Shown here in pieces: positions 46,323 to 57,985 of a DNA stretch of 64,000 nucleotides. The stretch covers positions 186,001-250,000 of the forward strand of contig JAQFVV010000208.1 in assembly GCA_028023455.1 (NCBI GenBank). Reading direction: 5' to 3'. Numbering within the stretch: the stretch's first letter is position 1; the number at the start of each line of letters is the position of its first letter. Made by a program: the position numbers and the translations under genes. The notes beneath the pieces were generated by a model. The model was not told where the DNA came from. It did not search any database and saw only the letters and a list, made by a program, of their open reading frames with translations. This DNA is from Epiperipatus broadwayi. Its lineage: Eukaryota; Onychophora; Udeonychophora; Euonychophora; Peripatidae.

Positions 46323-46800
46323 ACAACATCACGTGATCACAATTTCATATGCTTACAAATGTTGTTAATAAAAGAAGCAAACTCTCCATACAGTAGTTCC
46401 ACCAAGTGGTAGCCTTCATAATCGATGGATGCAGGAAGGTTTGTACATAAAATCCCTATCTAGTGCCTACTCATCCAACATCCCCAAACTAGTTTCTAGT
46501 TTGTGACTTTTATCAGTGAAGAGCTTAGATTTGAGAGCACTGCACCTAGATCTTAGGATCTAAGACAACCCTCCAGCAGCCACCTTTTATCTATTTGGTT
46601 AACTATAAATCTAGGAGCCCAAGATGAAAACATCATAATATACGAAGAGTTTGCTATTCTTATTAACAGCATGTGCAAACATATGAAATGGTGATCATGT
46701 GATGTTTTGATGGTTTTATATCCATCCTGCCCATATGATAATAGTGACTGTAGTTTTTGAAAAACCAAAGATATCAAAATGTATAGATGCTGATTTGAGT
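46323..46800. mobile_element. Palindromic MITE, family M1, copy 4
   Basis: An inverted repeat of about 65 bp pairs 46323-46389 (CAACATCACGTGATCAC...CAAACTCTCC) with 46645-46711 (GAGTTTGCTATTC...GATCATGTGATGTTTTG). The interior matches the left TIR and body of copy 3 (CCATACAGTAGT, GCAGGAAGGTTTGTACATAA, CCTATCTAGTGCCTACTC, CCAGCAGCCACCTTTTA). The element extends beyond the palindrome to about 46800 with the central motif AAAATGTATAGATGCTGA. Confidence 0.75.
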
Positions 46801-47674
46801 TAATTTATTGACTCTGGGGAATATATAACACTAGCACTTGCAAGATTTTTTCAGCTTTAAAAAATAATAGGCAATTGGAATGTTTTTTGGATTTGAGAGT
46901 TATCTTCAAAAACATAAACATTATAGTAATATTTGGCATCCTTAATCACCGTTAAAATAAAAGAGGATTGCGTTTTCAAAGATTAATTCCTAAATTTCAC
47001 TTTTAGAAAAAAAGGTAAGACTAGGAGGAAAAAGTATTAAACATTTTAAAATACTATTTACGAATACTTACATAAAAATGCAAGATAAGATTTATCTGTA
47101 ATATTAATAAATAATTTTAAAAAGTCAATTTAAAAAGCTATTAATTGAGAAGGAAACAGGAATAGCACTCTGTTTCTACTTATCTGCTCCTCTTGTTTAA
47201 TCAGTGGATTGCACTATAGGATTAAAGTAAGTTTTATTGTTTGTTTGTTGGTTGGTTTTTTTTTTTTTTGCATGATTCCAATAACAAAACTATATCGATG
47301 CACTGAACAGAGTTCTAAATTTATTTTAAAATTTTTTGTGCGTGTGCCAAAAATTCTATTGTTAATTTTGCATATTGGTACGTAAAGTGCTTTACAATTA
47401 CAACAAAACCACAGCTGTCTATCCTCAGTCTATGCTCTGGAGTTTGTAAAAAAAATTAATGCAGGATTGACAGAGCTGAATTACAATTCAGGGATCTTGA
47501 TCTCCAAAGTTCACTTTTCTGCCACTTCCCTGAACTAATCGGGAGACCATTAAAAAAATTACTAATAATAAAAAAGTGTATATTATAATTAAAAATAATG
47601 TAGCCCAGATATTAGTATCAAGATTATACACATATACATTAGCGCACATTTACACACTCTCTTATAATTAATGT
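46801..47674. other. Mostly featureless; decayed S3-like unit near 47462-47545
   Basis: GACAGAGCTGAATTACAATT, GATCTCCAAAGTTCAC and CTGAACTAATC weakly resemble the S3 satellite unit. Otherwise nothing is recognised. Confidence 0.4.
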
Positions 47675-47676
47675 TT

Positions 47677-47712
<36 letters not shown>

Positions 47713-47725
47713 TTTTTTTTTTTTT
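47675..47725. repeat. (TTTC)n microsatellite and T run
   Basis: About nine TTTC units followed by about 15 T. Confidence 0.95.
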
Positions 47726-48250
47726 GGTAAAGGAATTTATTATGATAAGCAATATTTTTTTAAAAATATCGCCGGAAAATATTTCTTGTATAAAGTGCAT
47801 TTGTGGAAAGAAAAATTATTCAAGACATTCTATATTATATTTGTACGTATTTTTATCCGTGAATAAAGCAACATATGCCCTAACTCATTACCAATGGCAA
47901 AAAAACCCAGGAACTTGGTCTGGTAACGTTTATAGCACTATCATCTAAAGATCACTGATTCCATTATATTAGGTGGGTCTAGACTATGATGAGAAGAAGT
48001 GCTCTTGAAAGCATACGTTAAGAGTAATCTGAGAAAGGCATGTGATGTTTTACTGGCATTAACTAATCTGGCCAAATGATGAAGGGAAGCCACGGTTTGA
48101 ATAAAACTCAGGTAACATATGTGTAATTGCTGGCATGGTATGATATCTGTACAACAATACAAACAAGTTGTCTTAGGTTCAAAATCCTAAAGTTTTTTTT
48201 TTTTTTACTTTCAATTAATATTAGCATGAGAATATAAAAAAATTAATGAA
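47726..48250. other. No recognisable feature
   Basis: A short frame at 47724-47948 has no recognisable motif. Confidence 0.45.
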
Positions 48251-48360
48251 AGCTGTTAGATGTTTAAGTGCTTGTTTCTAGGTTTGAACCATAAATCTGA
48301 CTCCCAGAGGTAAGAATTGTAAACTAATCTTGGAATGCGAATACAATAGCATTGCTATCT
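48251..48360 (+). repeat. SINE-like repeat, unit 1 (also at 48619)
   Basis: It shares with 48619-48720 the order CTGTTAGATG, AAGTGC-TAG, a B-box-like GGTTTGAACC (48281-48290), AGAGGTAA, AACTAATCTTGG and ACAATAGCATTGCTATC. A tRNA-like promoter is suggested but degraded. Confidence 0.5.
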
Positions 48361-48618
48361 AATAGGACAAAGATGATTTCTTTTGAAATCTTCTATTAAG
48401 AATAAGTCAGAAAGGTTTTAAGATGATTTAGTGATATTCAGTATTTTTTCACCAATTAATAGAAAGTACTTATAGTTAGCATAAAATTAAAATCAGGTAA
48501 GGTTGCTTATTTGATATCAGATCCACACATCTCTGTTAACAACTTGGGTTTTGTTTAAAACGTGAAGGTTTGTTTTAATTTCATGCTAATATATTAATGA
48601 TATAAAGAAATGAAAATG
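48361..48618. other. No recognisable feature
   Basis: Spacer between the two SINE-like repeats. Confidence 0.4.
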
Positions 48619-48720
48619 ACTGCTAGATGCATAAATGCATTAGTTCTAGATTTGAATCCTAAATATCATCTTACAAAGGTAAACTAGTCTTGGGTGTGAA
48701 GACAATAGCACTATCATCAA
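48619..48720 (+). repeat. SINE-like repeat, unit 2
   Basis: Counterpart of 48251-48360 in the same orientation; the B-box-like string is GATTTGAATCC at 48649-48659. Confidence 0.5.
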
Positions 48721-50124
48721 GTGTCTATTGATTATTCAAGTTGACAAGGGATGTCTACGTATTAGGAAGAAGAAAATTATTATTGAAATCACATTTTCAT
48801 CTATAAGGTACTTGCTTATGAGAAATCACTTCCCAAATATCTGAAATGTTCTATGTTATCTGAGATAACAGTTTTACAAAATCAACTGCAAAAACAGATA
48901 TAATTCAGTTCAAAGGCTTTGAATTACAAAAATAATATTAATAATGTTAAGTTTAAGTAAAAAACACAATCCTTTATTTCCTTCACCACAAATGTACTTC
49001 ATCACAACTATCATTTTTGCAGTAGCAATTCATAAAATCTAAGTTGCAATTAGAACAATGTAAGTACTTATTAAGGTACGTGTAAGATCTTTTTGAAGAC
49101 TAAACTATGATAAACTAATTTGGTTTTATTACTATTATTACCATTAAATATTATTAGCATTAACTCATATCAATATATGAATTAGATCTTACTAAAATGA
49201 TCCTATCATTTTTTAGATTCGTCATAATATCCATAGCTATTAACATCAACATCACACAACTTTGTCAGTGTTTATATTTTATATTCATCCAGGAGCAGTT
49301 TGTTAAACCTACTCCAGAGCCAATTACTCTAAGTTCAGTTAATCAATAGACAACAGATATTATAGTGTTATAACATTCAAATATCTACATCAATTTTTGG
49401 TTTTTTCCCCCATTGGCAAAAACTTAAACTTTAAAAGTGAAGTTAATGTATTTACACATTCAGCAATCATCTTTTGCTCTTTTATATTATTCAGATTGAT
49501 AACCTAAAAATAACCAAAAAACTTTATTGTTTTTAATTCAAAGCAATCTAACAACAGATCGGTTTTTACATATTTTAGAAACTTCAGTTTTATTCCAATT
49601 GCAGGTTCGTTTTATAGTTTTATGTTAAAAAGATTTATATAACAATAACATCACATATATGACCAAAAATATACTGGATGTAGTACTAGTGAAAATGTGA
49701 CTTGTTCTCTCTACAAGATTCCTGAAGTGACGTCTCTAAATCAACTTGTGTGCTATTTAGTAATGTAGTTATGCTATTAATCACCAACATTTTAAGTCAT
49801 GTTTGGATCATGAAACCTTCATGGACTACTTTCAATGTTATCCCTTACAAATTATTTGAAAACAATTGTTGCAGCCCATCACTTTATTAACATACACAGT
49901 TTGAATTATTTCAAGTGTTTCCACAGCATTTTTGCCCTATTTAAAACTAAATTTAATGTTATCAGGTTATTCCTTTATGTGTTATGGTACAAAATGCATG
50001 ATCACATTTTACATTACTTTCATTTTTTTAATATTTTTTTCATTTCTATTTTTTAGTTTTATATAGTTTCATAAATTATTAATAAAAATGATACAATTTA
50101 ATAACACTAGATGGCAGTATCATG
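48721..50124. other. No recognisable feature
   Basis: AT-rich; the short frame at 49835-50056 has no known motif. Confidence 0.5.
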
Positions 50125-50306
50125 GAAGACCATGGAGTTGACAAAGATTATGTTGTGGAAATGTGATGGAGCAGATTATGGGAAAACTTAGGGTGGGAGA
50201 TGGAAAGGGACGATAAAGTGGCTAACAAGTTTCTCTGGACATAGTTGCTGAGAGATTCCTGACTCCATATAAGGAGAACTCACAATGCATCACATCACAT
50301 CACTGT
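50125..50306 (+). mobile_element. CR1-like LINE 3' tail, copy a
   Basis: It begins at CATGGAGTTGACAAAGATTA (coding end) and runs through the 3' UTR (GTGGCTAACAAGTTTCTCTG, GAGAGATTCCTGACTCCAT) to a clear CATCACATCACATCAC tail. This copy shows the true 3' end of the family. Confidence 0.9.
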
Positions 50307-50745
50307 TTAAGGCTCGAACAAATGGGATCTTCAGCAACAAGGGAATATACACATATAAATGGAAAAATGTGGATAATTTAGTATATAAGTTGTATAAGGA
50401 AGGCATAAAAAATATAGGCATCTATTAATTGAATGTAAATGCCTGAAAGCAAAAAGGGTACAAATAATATTGTGGAAGAATAAATATAAACAAAGTGATT
50501 ATACAGAGAGTGGCTTATTTGTTTTTATGCTGGCTTTGGGAAAAGATAAGGGGGATTCCAATATAAAGGCCATGGAGTTGACAAAGATCATGTTGTGGAA
50601 ATGGGATGGAGCAGGATATGGGGAAACTTAGGGTGGAGAATGGAAAGGGAAGATAAAGTGGCTAACAGGTTTCTCTGGGAAAAGTTGCTGGGAGATTCCT
50701 GACTCCATACAAAGAGAAGTCACTGTTATCACATCCCACATAGAA
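50307..50745 (+). mobile_element. CR1-like LINE 3' tail, copy b
   Basis: It starts immediately after the tail of copy a at the sequence equal to 18165 of copy 1 (TGTTTAAGGCTCGAACAAAT). It covers the C-terminal knuckle region with disabling changes and the 3' UTR, and ends in ATCACATCCCACAT. Confidence 0.9.
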
Positions 50746-52204
50746 TTAAAAAATAATTCACAAAATGATTATTAGCTAAACTAACATCTTCATTTCACCT
50801 GGGTCATTATACTTCTATCAACTGTCTTCATCACTGTTAATTAGCACTAATTATTCACACATTCTTAATTATGATTGTGAGATATATCAATATTATCACT
50901 AATTATTTATTAGGGTAGTAATTATGTTATTATTATCAGATATAAACTCTATGTGAATGGAATTTTTACAAATTATATACAAACATGTTCATATTTAAAC
51001 ACCACTATCTTTTCTGTGTGAACATATACACATATTAGAAAACTTTTATGAATAGAAACATGACTAAAAGGTAAAGATACTTCTGTCCAAATATTTTTTA
51101 TGAAATAGTGCCTTCAAGCCATAGCTTATCATAGCCTCTTAAATTTTATTCATCATTAAATGCTAATAACATGAACAAACTACAGTCATACCTCAAATGT
51201 ATATTCTATAACATAGTAATAATAAATCATCATTAGCTGTTACAACCATTAATAAATGAGTATGTTTATTTCATCTTTGTTTTAAAAAAATTAAAAAGAC
51301 AAATCAAAAAAATAATCCACTGATTTATTTCATCTTTCAAGAGTGTTTTTAATATTTTGTGATGGCTTCTTTTAATTTCTGCAGTAATCGTCTTTTCCTG
51401 AAAGATATCAAAGCCTTATTTAATTATAGATTTCTACTATATTCTAATGTCTCCATATCTTGCCAATGAAAATGATCAATATTGCATTTTTTTAGAATAC
51501 CTTTGGGATAATCTTCATAAAGAAATCAGAATCTGCTTTTCCATGAAAAACGATGAAAAACATGAAAACCATGCTTAGTTTTCATAGTCAAACATTTTTT
51601 GGAAATTTCATATTGTTCGTTCATTATTCATAGCCAATCCTATAAATATGTGATTTTAGAGTAGTGGATTCTATAGTATTATATCCAGAAAATTTATAAA
51701 GATACTGATTGATCTTATATGTGATATCTTCTCACTATCTAACTTGTAAATTTAATCAGTCTTTGTATTTATTTATCTTCAGAAGGGTTTTAACAAATGA
51801 ATCTATCTAATATTCATTTTATGACAAACATGAGCAAAAATGGTTATCAACAAAAGCATCACTATTCTACTTAGCATAAAATTGAGCAAAAGCTAAAATC
51901 TGAATCTAATACAGCTAATAACAAGCAATACAAATATATCATTACATGCATTAATCATTAAGAGTCAAGAATGATTCTTTGTGGCTGGATTTAAAATAGA
52001 TTATATAAAACTCAGGGTGAATCTTCATCTAGTCAATGATAAAGTCATAAACATTTAATTTTCATGCACAAACATAAGTATTAAATGTAATACAAAATAA
52101 TTCTACATCAAAATGCTGATATCATTGTATTAATACTGGTCATCCTCAATGCTCTGGAATGTCAGGTATTATGAATGTACTGGCCACCAATAAACAAAGA
52201 AAGG

Positions 52205-52207
<3 letters not shown>
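50746..52207. other. No recognisable feature
   Basis: AT-rich; no coding signal. Confidence 0.5.

Positions 52208-52267
<60 letters not shown>
52208..52267. repeat. (TA)n microsatellite
   Basis: Uninterrupted TA dinucleotides for about 60 bp. Confidence 0.97.
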
Positions 52268-52271
<4 letters not shown>

Positions 52272-52576
52272 AATATCATTATGCCTAAACTGGCTGTGTG
52301 GTCACATGAACCCTAACAACTCTGAACAAAAGAAAATACATGTGTTTAAGCCATTTTATTGTTAAATAATTTTACTGGAATAACTTACAACTACCTTAGA
52401 GCACAATTCTATGATGAAATCAGTCACACACACACACACTGAGAATTCATAGAAGAGCTAGTTAGAAGGATAAACATATCATTAAAAAATAATTTCAGAA
52501 ATTATTTAATACAGTTAATTAATAAACAAAATATTGAAAAAATGTTAGAAACAATAATGTATCAAACCCAAAGTTA
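52268..52576. other. No recognisable feature
   Basis: AT-rich, with a short (CA)n run near 52427-52439. Confidence 0.5.
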
Positions 52577-52608
<32 letters not shown>

Positions 52609-52636
52609 CATAAATATTAATATATATATATATATG
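52577..52636. repeat. Interrupted (TA)n microsatellite
   Basis: Two TA runs separated by about 17 bp. Confidence 0.9.
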
Positions 52637-53792
52637 TATCCATGCAATATGCATATAATTCCATACAACACATTTTGTTCACTTCTGTTTCTCTTTAATT
52701 AATTAATAATTAGTCTAAATGAGCTAGCTTTTACAATAATCAACCTCTAAAAAATATTATATAATTAAAAAAAAGTTTTAGCTTGAACTTTACTCCTTTT
52801 TGCTTTTGAAAATATATTATGTCCCCAATAGCATTTTAACCTAGTAAAAAAGTCATTTCATCAGAATCACTAAGAAAAAATTTTTCAATATTTTTAATTT
52901 TCTATAAAATAACTTATATATGTAAATGTGTACACATTAGAATATCTCATTTTATCATGATTTTTGTTTCTTTTGCAATCCTTTTATAGTTGTATAGTCG
53001 AACGTCTCTTCTGGTATATTTTGTAGGTACTAGTTTGTGTCAATGTCTTGGCTCCGAGTTTTTGGATAGCTTTTTTAATAGTTCTTTTATCCATTTAGAG
53101 TTTTGTTTATTTTTGTAGCTCCTGGTTTCCAGTTTAACACACTTATTTCATTCAGTTGCGACCATGAATAACTTTTTTAGCGTTTCAATATTAACAGAAG
53201 GTGGAAATTTTTATGTTTTCTTCGATGATTGCATTTAACTACTGATATTATTATGAATCCCAAAAAGTATTACATACCAACAATATTTTTTTCTTTATTT
53301 CCTTTTGCTTTTTACACTATTTCTAAATAGTTTTATATCCATTTCATTTAAGCCTTTTTTTGTTTAAATTCCTTTGTTTTCTATTAAACATTTTCTTAGG
53401 TTCTCTATTATGCTTAATTTTTTCACATCTCCAGATCACATCAATCTTCTGGGATTAATAGTATTCCCAATTAGACAAGTTTTATATGAATAATACAATT
53501 GCTATCACTTCCATCATATCTTTTAAAAAGTCAACAATGTTTTTTTATATAATTCTAGTTTCAAAATATTGAATTGTGTCATCTTTGAACCATAGTCATA
53601 AGTAATAAAGCAAGGGATCATGAAACTAGAATGATAAAACGTGAATAGCTAAAGTTTGAAGGCATATAATCAAATTATTAGTGAAGAAGGTTTACTAATA
53701 TTTTTAGCACTGCTGGGCTTTTAAAACGTGAATGTTTATTTGTCAACATCATTAGGAAGAGAAATAATCATTATAACCTATAATATAAACAG
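52637..53792. other. No recognisable feature
   Basis: T-rich on the plus strand between 52960 and 53450; no frame with recognisable similarity. Confidence 0.5.
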
Positions 53793-54645
53793 ATATCTTA
53801 ATATTCAATTGAGGTTTAAAATTTATATTTGGGATAGAGATAATTTCTAATTTAATAAATAATTAATAACAGTCAGTATTGTATTTATCTATAGTAGATA
53901 GTGTCAAAGTTATGAGGACAAAATGATTCACACATGTAAATCAAAGTGTTATAGTTTGGTATTGATAAATACTGAACAAATAATAAGGAAATATGTGAAA
54001 AATTATGACCTGAACCAACTGAAGAGTACTGGTTCAGCATGAAATGCATATTGAAAATAATTTGATTTTTCAGATGTCTTTATTCATATATTTTCAAAAT
54101 ATATTGTGGGGTGAGAAATTTAAGTACATTTAAAAAAGATATTATCCTTGGAAAAAGAAAAACGAAGTTGAGTTATTTCATGAGTCTATGTATAAAAAGA
54201 GATACATTAATATTCAATTGAAATTTATAGTTTATATCTGGACTAAAAATAATCTTTAATTTTATAAATGATTGGCAATAATTATTAATGTATTTATCTG
54301 AAATAATTGGTTTCAAACTTGTGAGTTCAATAAATTTGACTCTTGTAAACCAAAGTATAATAAAATAATGAATTATCACTGCTATATAAATTGAAATGAA
54401 TTTCTTACACATGGACATTTTAAAAGTTAATGAACTGATATTGGTTTGAGATAATCTTTACTTTTAAATGATTTGAAATAATTATTAATATTAAGGTTTA
54501 TCTGTGGTAGTTGATGTCAAATATTGAGTGTGGAAAATTTGGCACTTGCAAATCAGAATGTAGTAAATTTATGAAATATCATTATTTATGATGATTGAAA
54601 TGAATTCCTTACATATGGACATCTTAAGTGTTAATAAAATAATAT
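53793..54645 (+). repeat. Repeat H array carrying a hammerhead motif
   Basis: Anchor strings ATAATTTCTA (53840), ATAATCTTTA (54249) and ATAATCTTTA (54451) are spaced 409 and 202 bp apart, so the array has a basic period near 202 bp. Shared parts are TTAATATTCAATTGA, TTTATCTG, TGTCAAA or TTTCAAA, AAATCA-AGT, and GAAATGAATTTCTTACACATGGACAT (in part) in the last two units. The hammerhead motif sits between unit 1 and unit 2. Repeat H occurs alone at 29148. Confidence 0.65.
54001..54062 (+). ncRNA. Hammerhead ribozyme motif 2, type I, degenerate
   Basis: Core CTGAAGA at 54019-54025 (position 7 is A, allowed). Stem II 54026-54040 forms five pairs plus one A-C mismatch around a GTT loop. GAAA at 54041-54044, stem III ATGCAT at 54044-54049, cleavage base A54050. 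Proximal stem I is CAA 54016-54018 with TTG 54051-54053, and a distal AATTAT/ATAATT pairing (54001-54006 with 54057-54062) can form across an enlarged loop. It shares CCAACTGA, the AGCATGAAAT string and ATATTG with the motif at 5174, so both derive from one family. Activity is doubtful. Confidence 0.65.
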
Positions 54646-55179
54646 AGACTAGACTATAAGATTCATATCAGAATGACATGTTCTCTATTATTCAAGTCAA
54701 ACACAACAAAAAAAAAACAATGTGGTAATCCTATGAATAATCTATTGATTGATTGTTATCATTCTATTTTTACCACCATTACTATGATATTTTATGGTTC
54801 AGAGTTACTCAGGATGGTACAATATTCAACATTTTAAAAGTAAAATATTCAAAATAAAACGTCATTGGCTCTTCAGAAGTTATTGTGAGAGTCGATGACA
54901 TAGCTGTGTTTCTCATATAAGGGTTCTCTATTTGAGAATATTTTTAAACCCTGAAGACTGATATGACTTGAAGGTGTCAATCAGAGAAGATATTTAATAA
55001 TAAATGAATCAAAACTAAAAAAAGTTGGTCTTAAACAAAAACTATTTTAAACTATAGTATGAAAAAATAAAATAAAAAAACATTTCTAGGTAATAAAATT
55101 CAGTGCCCAAGAAAGAGAATCAAAAATGTTTATGAACAAATATATACAAAGTTTGATTAAAATAAATAGAAAATATATA
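54646..55179. other. No recognisable feature
   Basis: AT-rich. Confidence 0.5.
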
Positions 55180-55538
55180 CACCTGGGTCTCGTTTTATGT
55201 GATAGATAGGTTCCTCAAAAAATGCGCACAAAAGAAATTGCACAAAAATAGACTTAACTTACCTTGAAAAATGGGGGATACGTACTATAATTTTCCAAAA
55301 ATCACATAAAAGCAAAGCAACAATGTAAAATTACTTTAAAATTCACATAAAAAAAAATAAGAAAATAAAATATGACTAATAAAAAATTTTAAATTTGAAA
55401 AAAATTGATACAAGACAAACTTTTTTTATTAACTACAGTATTTAATTTTATTCAAAACAATATATTTTTATGCATACATTTTTTTCTACATGTATGGTAT
55501 TTTAATTATTATCGCTATTTGAGACATCAGATTTGTCA

Positions 55539-55582
55539 TGATGTGATGTGATATGAGGTACTGTAGCTTCTCCTTAAACGAA
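55539..55582 (-). mobile_element. Tail-only CR1-like LINE insertion
   Basis: On the minus strand it reads TAAGGAGAAGCTACAGTAC then (CATCA)n-like ATCACATCACATCA, matching the last bases of the LINE 3' UTR at 39623-39660 and 50268-50306. The other pogo-like copy near 11108-11132 lacks this block. GTCA occurs on both sides (55535-55538, 55583-55586) and may be a short target-site duplication. Confidence 0.7.
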
Positions 55583-56001
55583 GTCAAGAGGAAATAGAAT
55601 TAAAACGTTTTCCAATCGCTGTTGATCCTTCCCATTTTGCAAAGCGATCTAAAATTGAAATTTTTGTTTTCAAAGAAATTCATTTTCTTGGGTGTTTTTT
55701 TCTCTCCGTTAGAGTAAACTAAAAGTTTAAAATAAAAATAAGAACTTAGACTTACGATAATAAAAAGACACTGACTCACCACTGTTAAGCAAAATTTAAT
55801 TAAAACTAACAATTAAAAATTAAATTCTTATTTTTGTCTTTAATTTTTTAATTTTCAATTTCGTTTAAAAATCAAATTTCATCATTTCACATCACGTCAT
55901 TACATAATTTTTAAATTGTTAATTACAATTAAAAATCAGATTTTAATTGTCAAATTTAATTGTGCTCAGTGCCGTTACTTACCTTTTAAAAATAAATTTG
56001 T

Positions 56002-56300
56002 GGACACTAAATGATTAATTGATTAGTACTTGTTTTATAAAAAGCAAAAATTGAACATGATTTAAAATGCAAAAACAACAACATACATCGTATAGGCATC
56101 TATAACGTTTGAACAGATTTATATTATAATCTTGTAAAATTTATTACTTGAGGACACTAAATGATTAATTAATTACTACTCTCTTTATAAAAAGCAAAAA
56201 TAGAATGTGATTTAAAATGCAAAAACAACAGCAAATATAGTATTTTTCATCTACAATGTTTGAACAGATTTACATTATAGTCTTGTAAAATTTAATATGT
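56002..56300 (+). repeat. 150-bp direct tandem duplication
   Basis: GGACACTAAATGATTAATT begins at 56002 and 56152. Both units continue with TATAAAAAGCAAAAAT, GATTTAAAATGCAAAAACAA and GTTTGAACAGATTTA. Confidence 0.9.
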
Positions 56301-56399
56301 GTATATAAAATGGGGAAATTCTGATTTTAAGTGAATTATGAACTTCTTTATTACATAAAATCTATTACAGTACTATTATAAAGCGCTGAAAATATTGAA

Positions 56400-56520
56400 A
56401 TTATTAGATGGAAGTCGAACTCCGATAATGCGCTATTACTTTAAATATGACCTGAGTGCGCACAATTTATAATATTTAAAGTAATAGCGCATTAACAGAG
56501 CTCGACTTCTGATCTAATAA
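56400..56520. repeat. Hairpin (foldback), arms of about 49 bp
   Basis: 56400-56448 and 56471-56520 are near-perfect reverse complements (for example AATGCGCTATTACTTTAAAT and its inverse) around a 22-bp loop. The block is absent from the other pogo-like copy, so it is a separate insertion. Confidence 0.85.
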
Positions 56521-56627
56521 TTTTTATTGCATAAAAGAAAACTGCATACAAAAATATTAAGAAGAATCATGAATCGCATAACTTCAAAATCGCATTAAAT
56601 AAATCCGCACAAAACGAGGCCCGGGTG

Positions 56628-57861
56628 TATACTTTTAATAATTGGTGAATAGAGTATCAAAATCGACAATGTAAATACTATAGACAAAGTCGACATTGAA
56701 ATAGGAGAATTACTAATAAGCTTTTATAAATTCAATAAGTGTTTTTTATTTATGAAATATTGGTAACAAATATAATTAAAATAAAATAAAAATAGCAAGA
56801 ACTAATTAGGTTTCATTATAAGTAAAGTTAATCAGCTTTGAGAACTATCTAATTAAACGCAATGGAAAAATAAACATTTCAAATAACAAAAGAAAGAATA
56901 TATATTTTAATTTATAGAAGTTGAATTAAGTCAAATGAATCTATCTAATCAGTTTAAGATAGTAGCATTTACTCCGAAAGATTAAAAACAGATATATAAA
57001 CCATCACAAAGAAAGAATCGTCTTCCACTTCAACTGAATCATTGGATAATTGTCCATTTTTAAGCAGCAAACAAAATTTAACAAGGGGCATCTTTTTCTG
57101 GATCGATCTTGTAACCTAGGGAACTGAATAGATTGTCTTGATTATTTTTTTAAGCCTCAAAGATTGATAGATTAATCTATACGCATAAGAGAATATAATA
57201 CTAGCTTATAAAGATACTGGATAATAGAATTGTGGAATTCGATGGTTACAAGATGTGTGAATATACATATAATGGTCGGACTTAGTGTAGTATATCTATT
57301 CACATTTTCTCTGCTTTAAGCATCAGAAAATAAATCAATACTTGTATACATAAAACAATATTTTATTTAATATAATAATGTAACCATTTCACAGACCCAT
57401 TTATAATGTCGCGCTAGGTTCTGGAGAACATACGTTTTACTCCCGATGAATGAGAGTAGACCGCACAAACTTATATAAACAAAGTAACAACTCATGTAAT
57501 AATATATATATATATACAAGTGTATTTATTAATTGATGTACAATTTATTTTCTTTTAACAAATCACGTAACATAATTTATTTACAATGTATAATCATTAA
57601 CTGATATACATTTAATATCTTTAACAAAATCCTTTAATTTTTATTCATAATAGTATTAATCTATTCATAGATAAGATAATATATTCATCGTGCCTTGAAT
57701 GAACTCTGACTTCAATAAACTTAAATATAATTCTATGCGAGTATGAATCCATAAATATAAACATTTCTTTGATTTGTATGTCTCCTAGAACTAATACATA
57801 TGTATGTTTTATATAGGATAGGCATCAGCACTATCTTTATCAGAATAATCATAAGAAATTG
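56628..57861. other. No recognisable feature
   Basis: AT-rich; a short TA run near 57503-57514. Confidence 0.5.
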
Positions 57862-57985
57862 TCTTCTTTTTAGATCCTAATCCTAAACATAACCGCTTAT
57901 ATAATAATAACTATAAAAGGATGGCTTTTTTGGTTCTAATCCTAACTGAACAAATCTTCTATATAATAATTATAAGGAGTGGTCT
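57862..57985 (+). repeat. Two-unit tandem repeat of about 60 bp
   Basis: Each unit has TCCTAATCCTAA or TTCTAATCCTAA, then ATATAATAAT and ATAAAAGGA or ATAAGGAGTGG. Confidence 0.75.

Larger units (their letters stand above)
55180..56627. mobile_element. pogo/Tigger-like MITE, copy 2
   Basis: Left end CACCTGGGTCTCGTTTTATG and right end whose inverse is CACCCGGGCCTCGTTTTGTG, each preceded by TA. Total 1448 bp, no transposase. It aligns with 10014-12347 in several blocks. It carries its own additions: a short LINE tail at 55539-55582, a 150-bp tandem duplication at 56002-56300 and a hairpin at 56400-56520. An ORF of 70 codons at 55600-55812 on the minus strand is not recognised. Confidence 0.75.
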
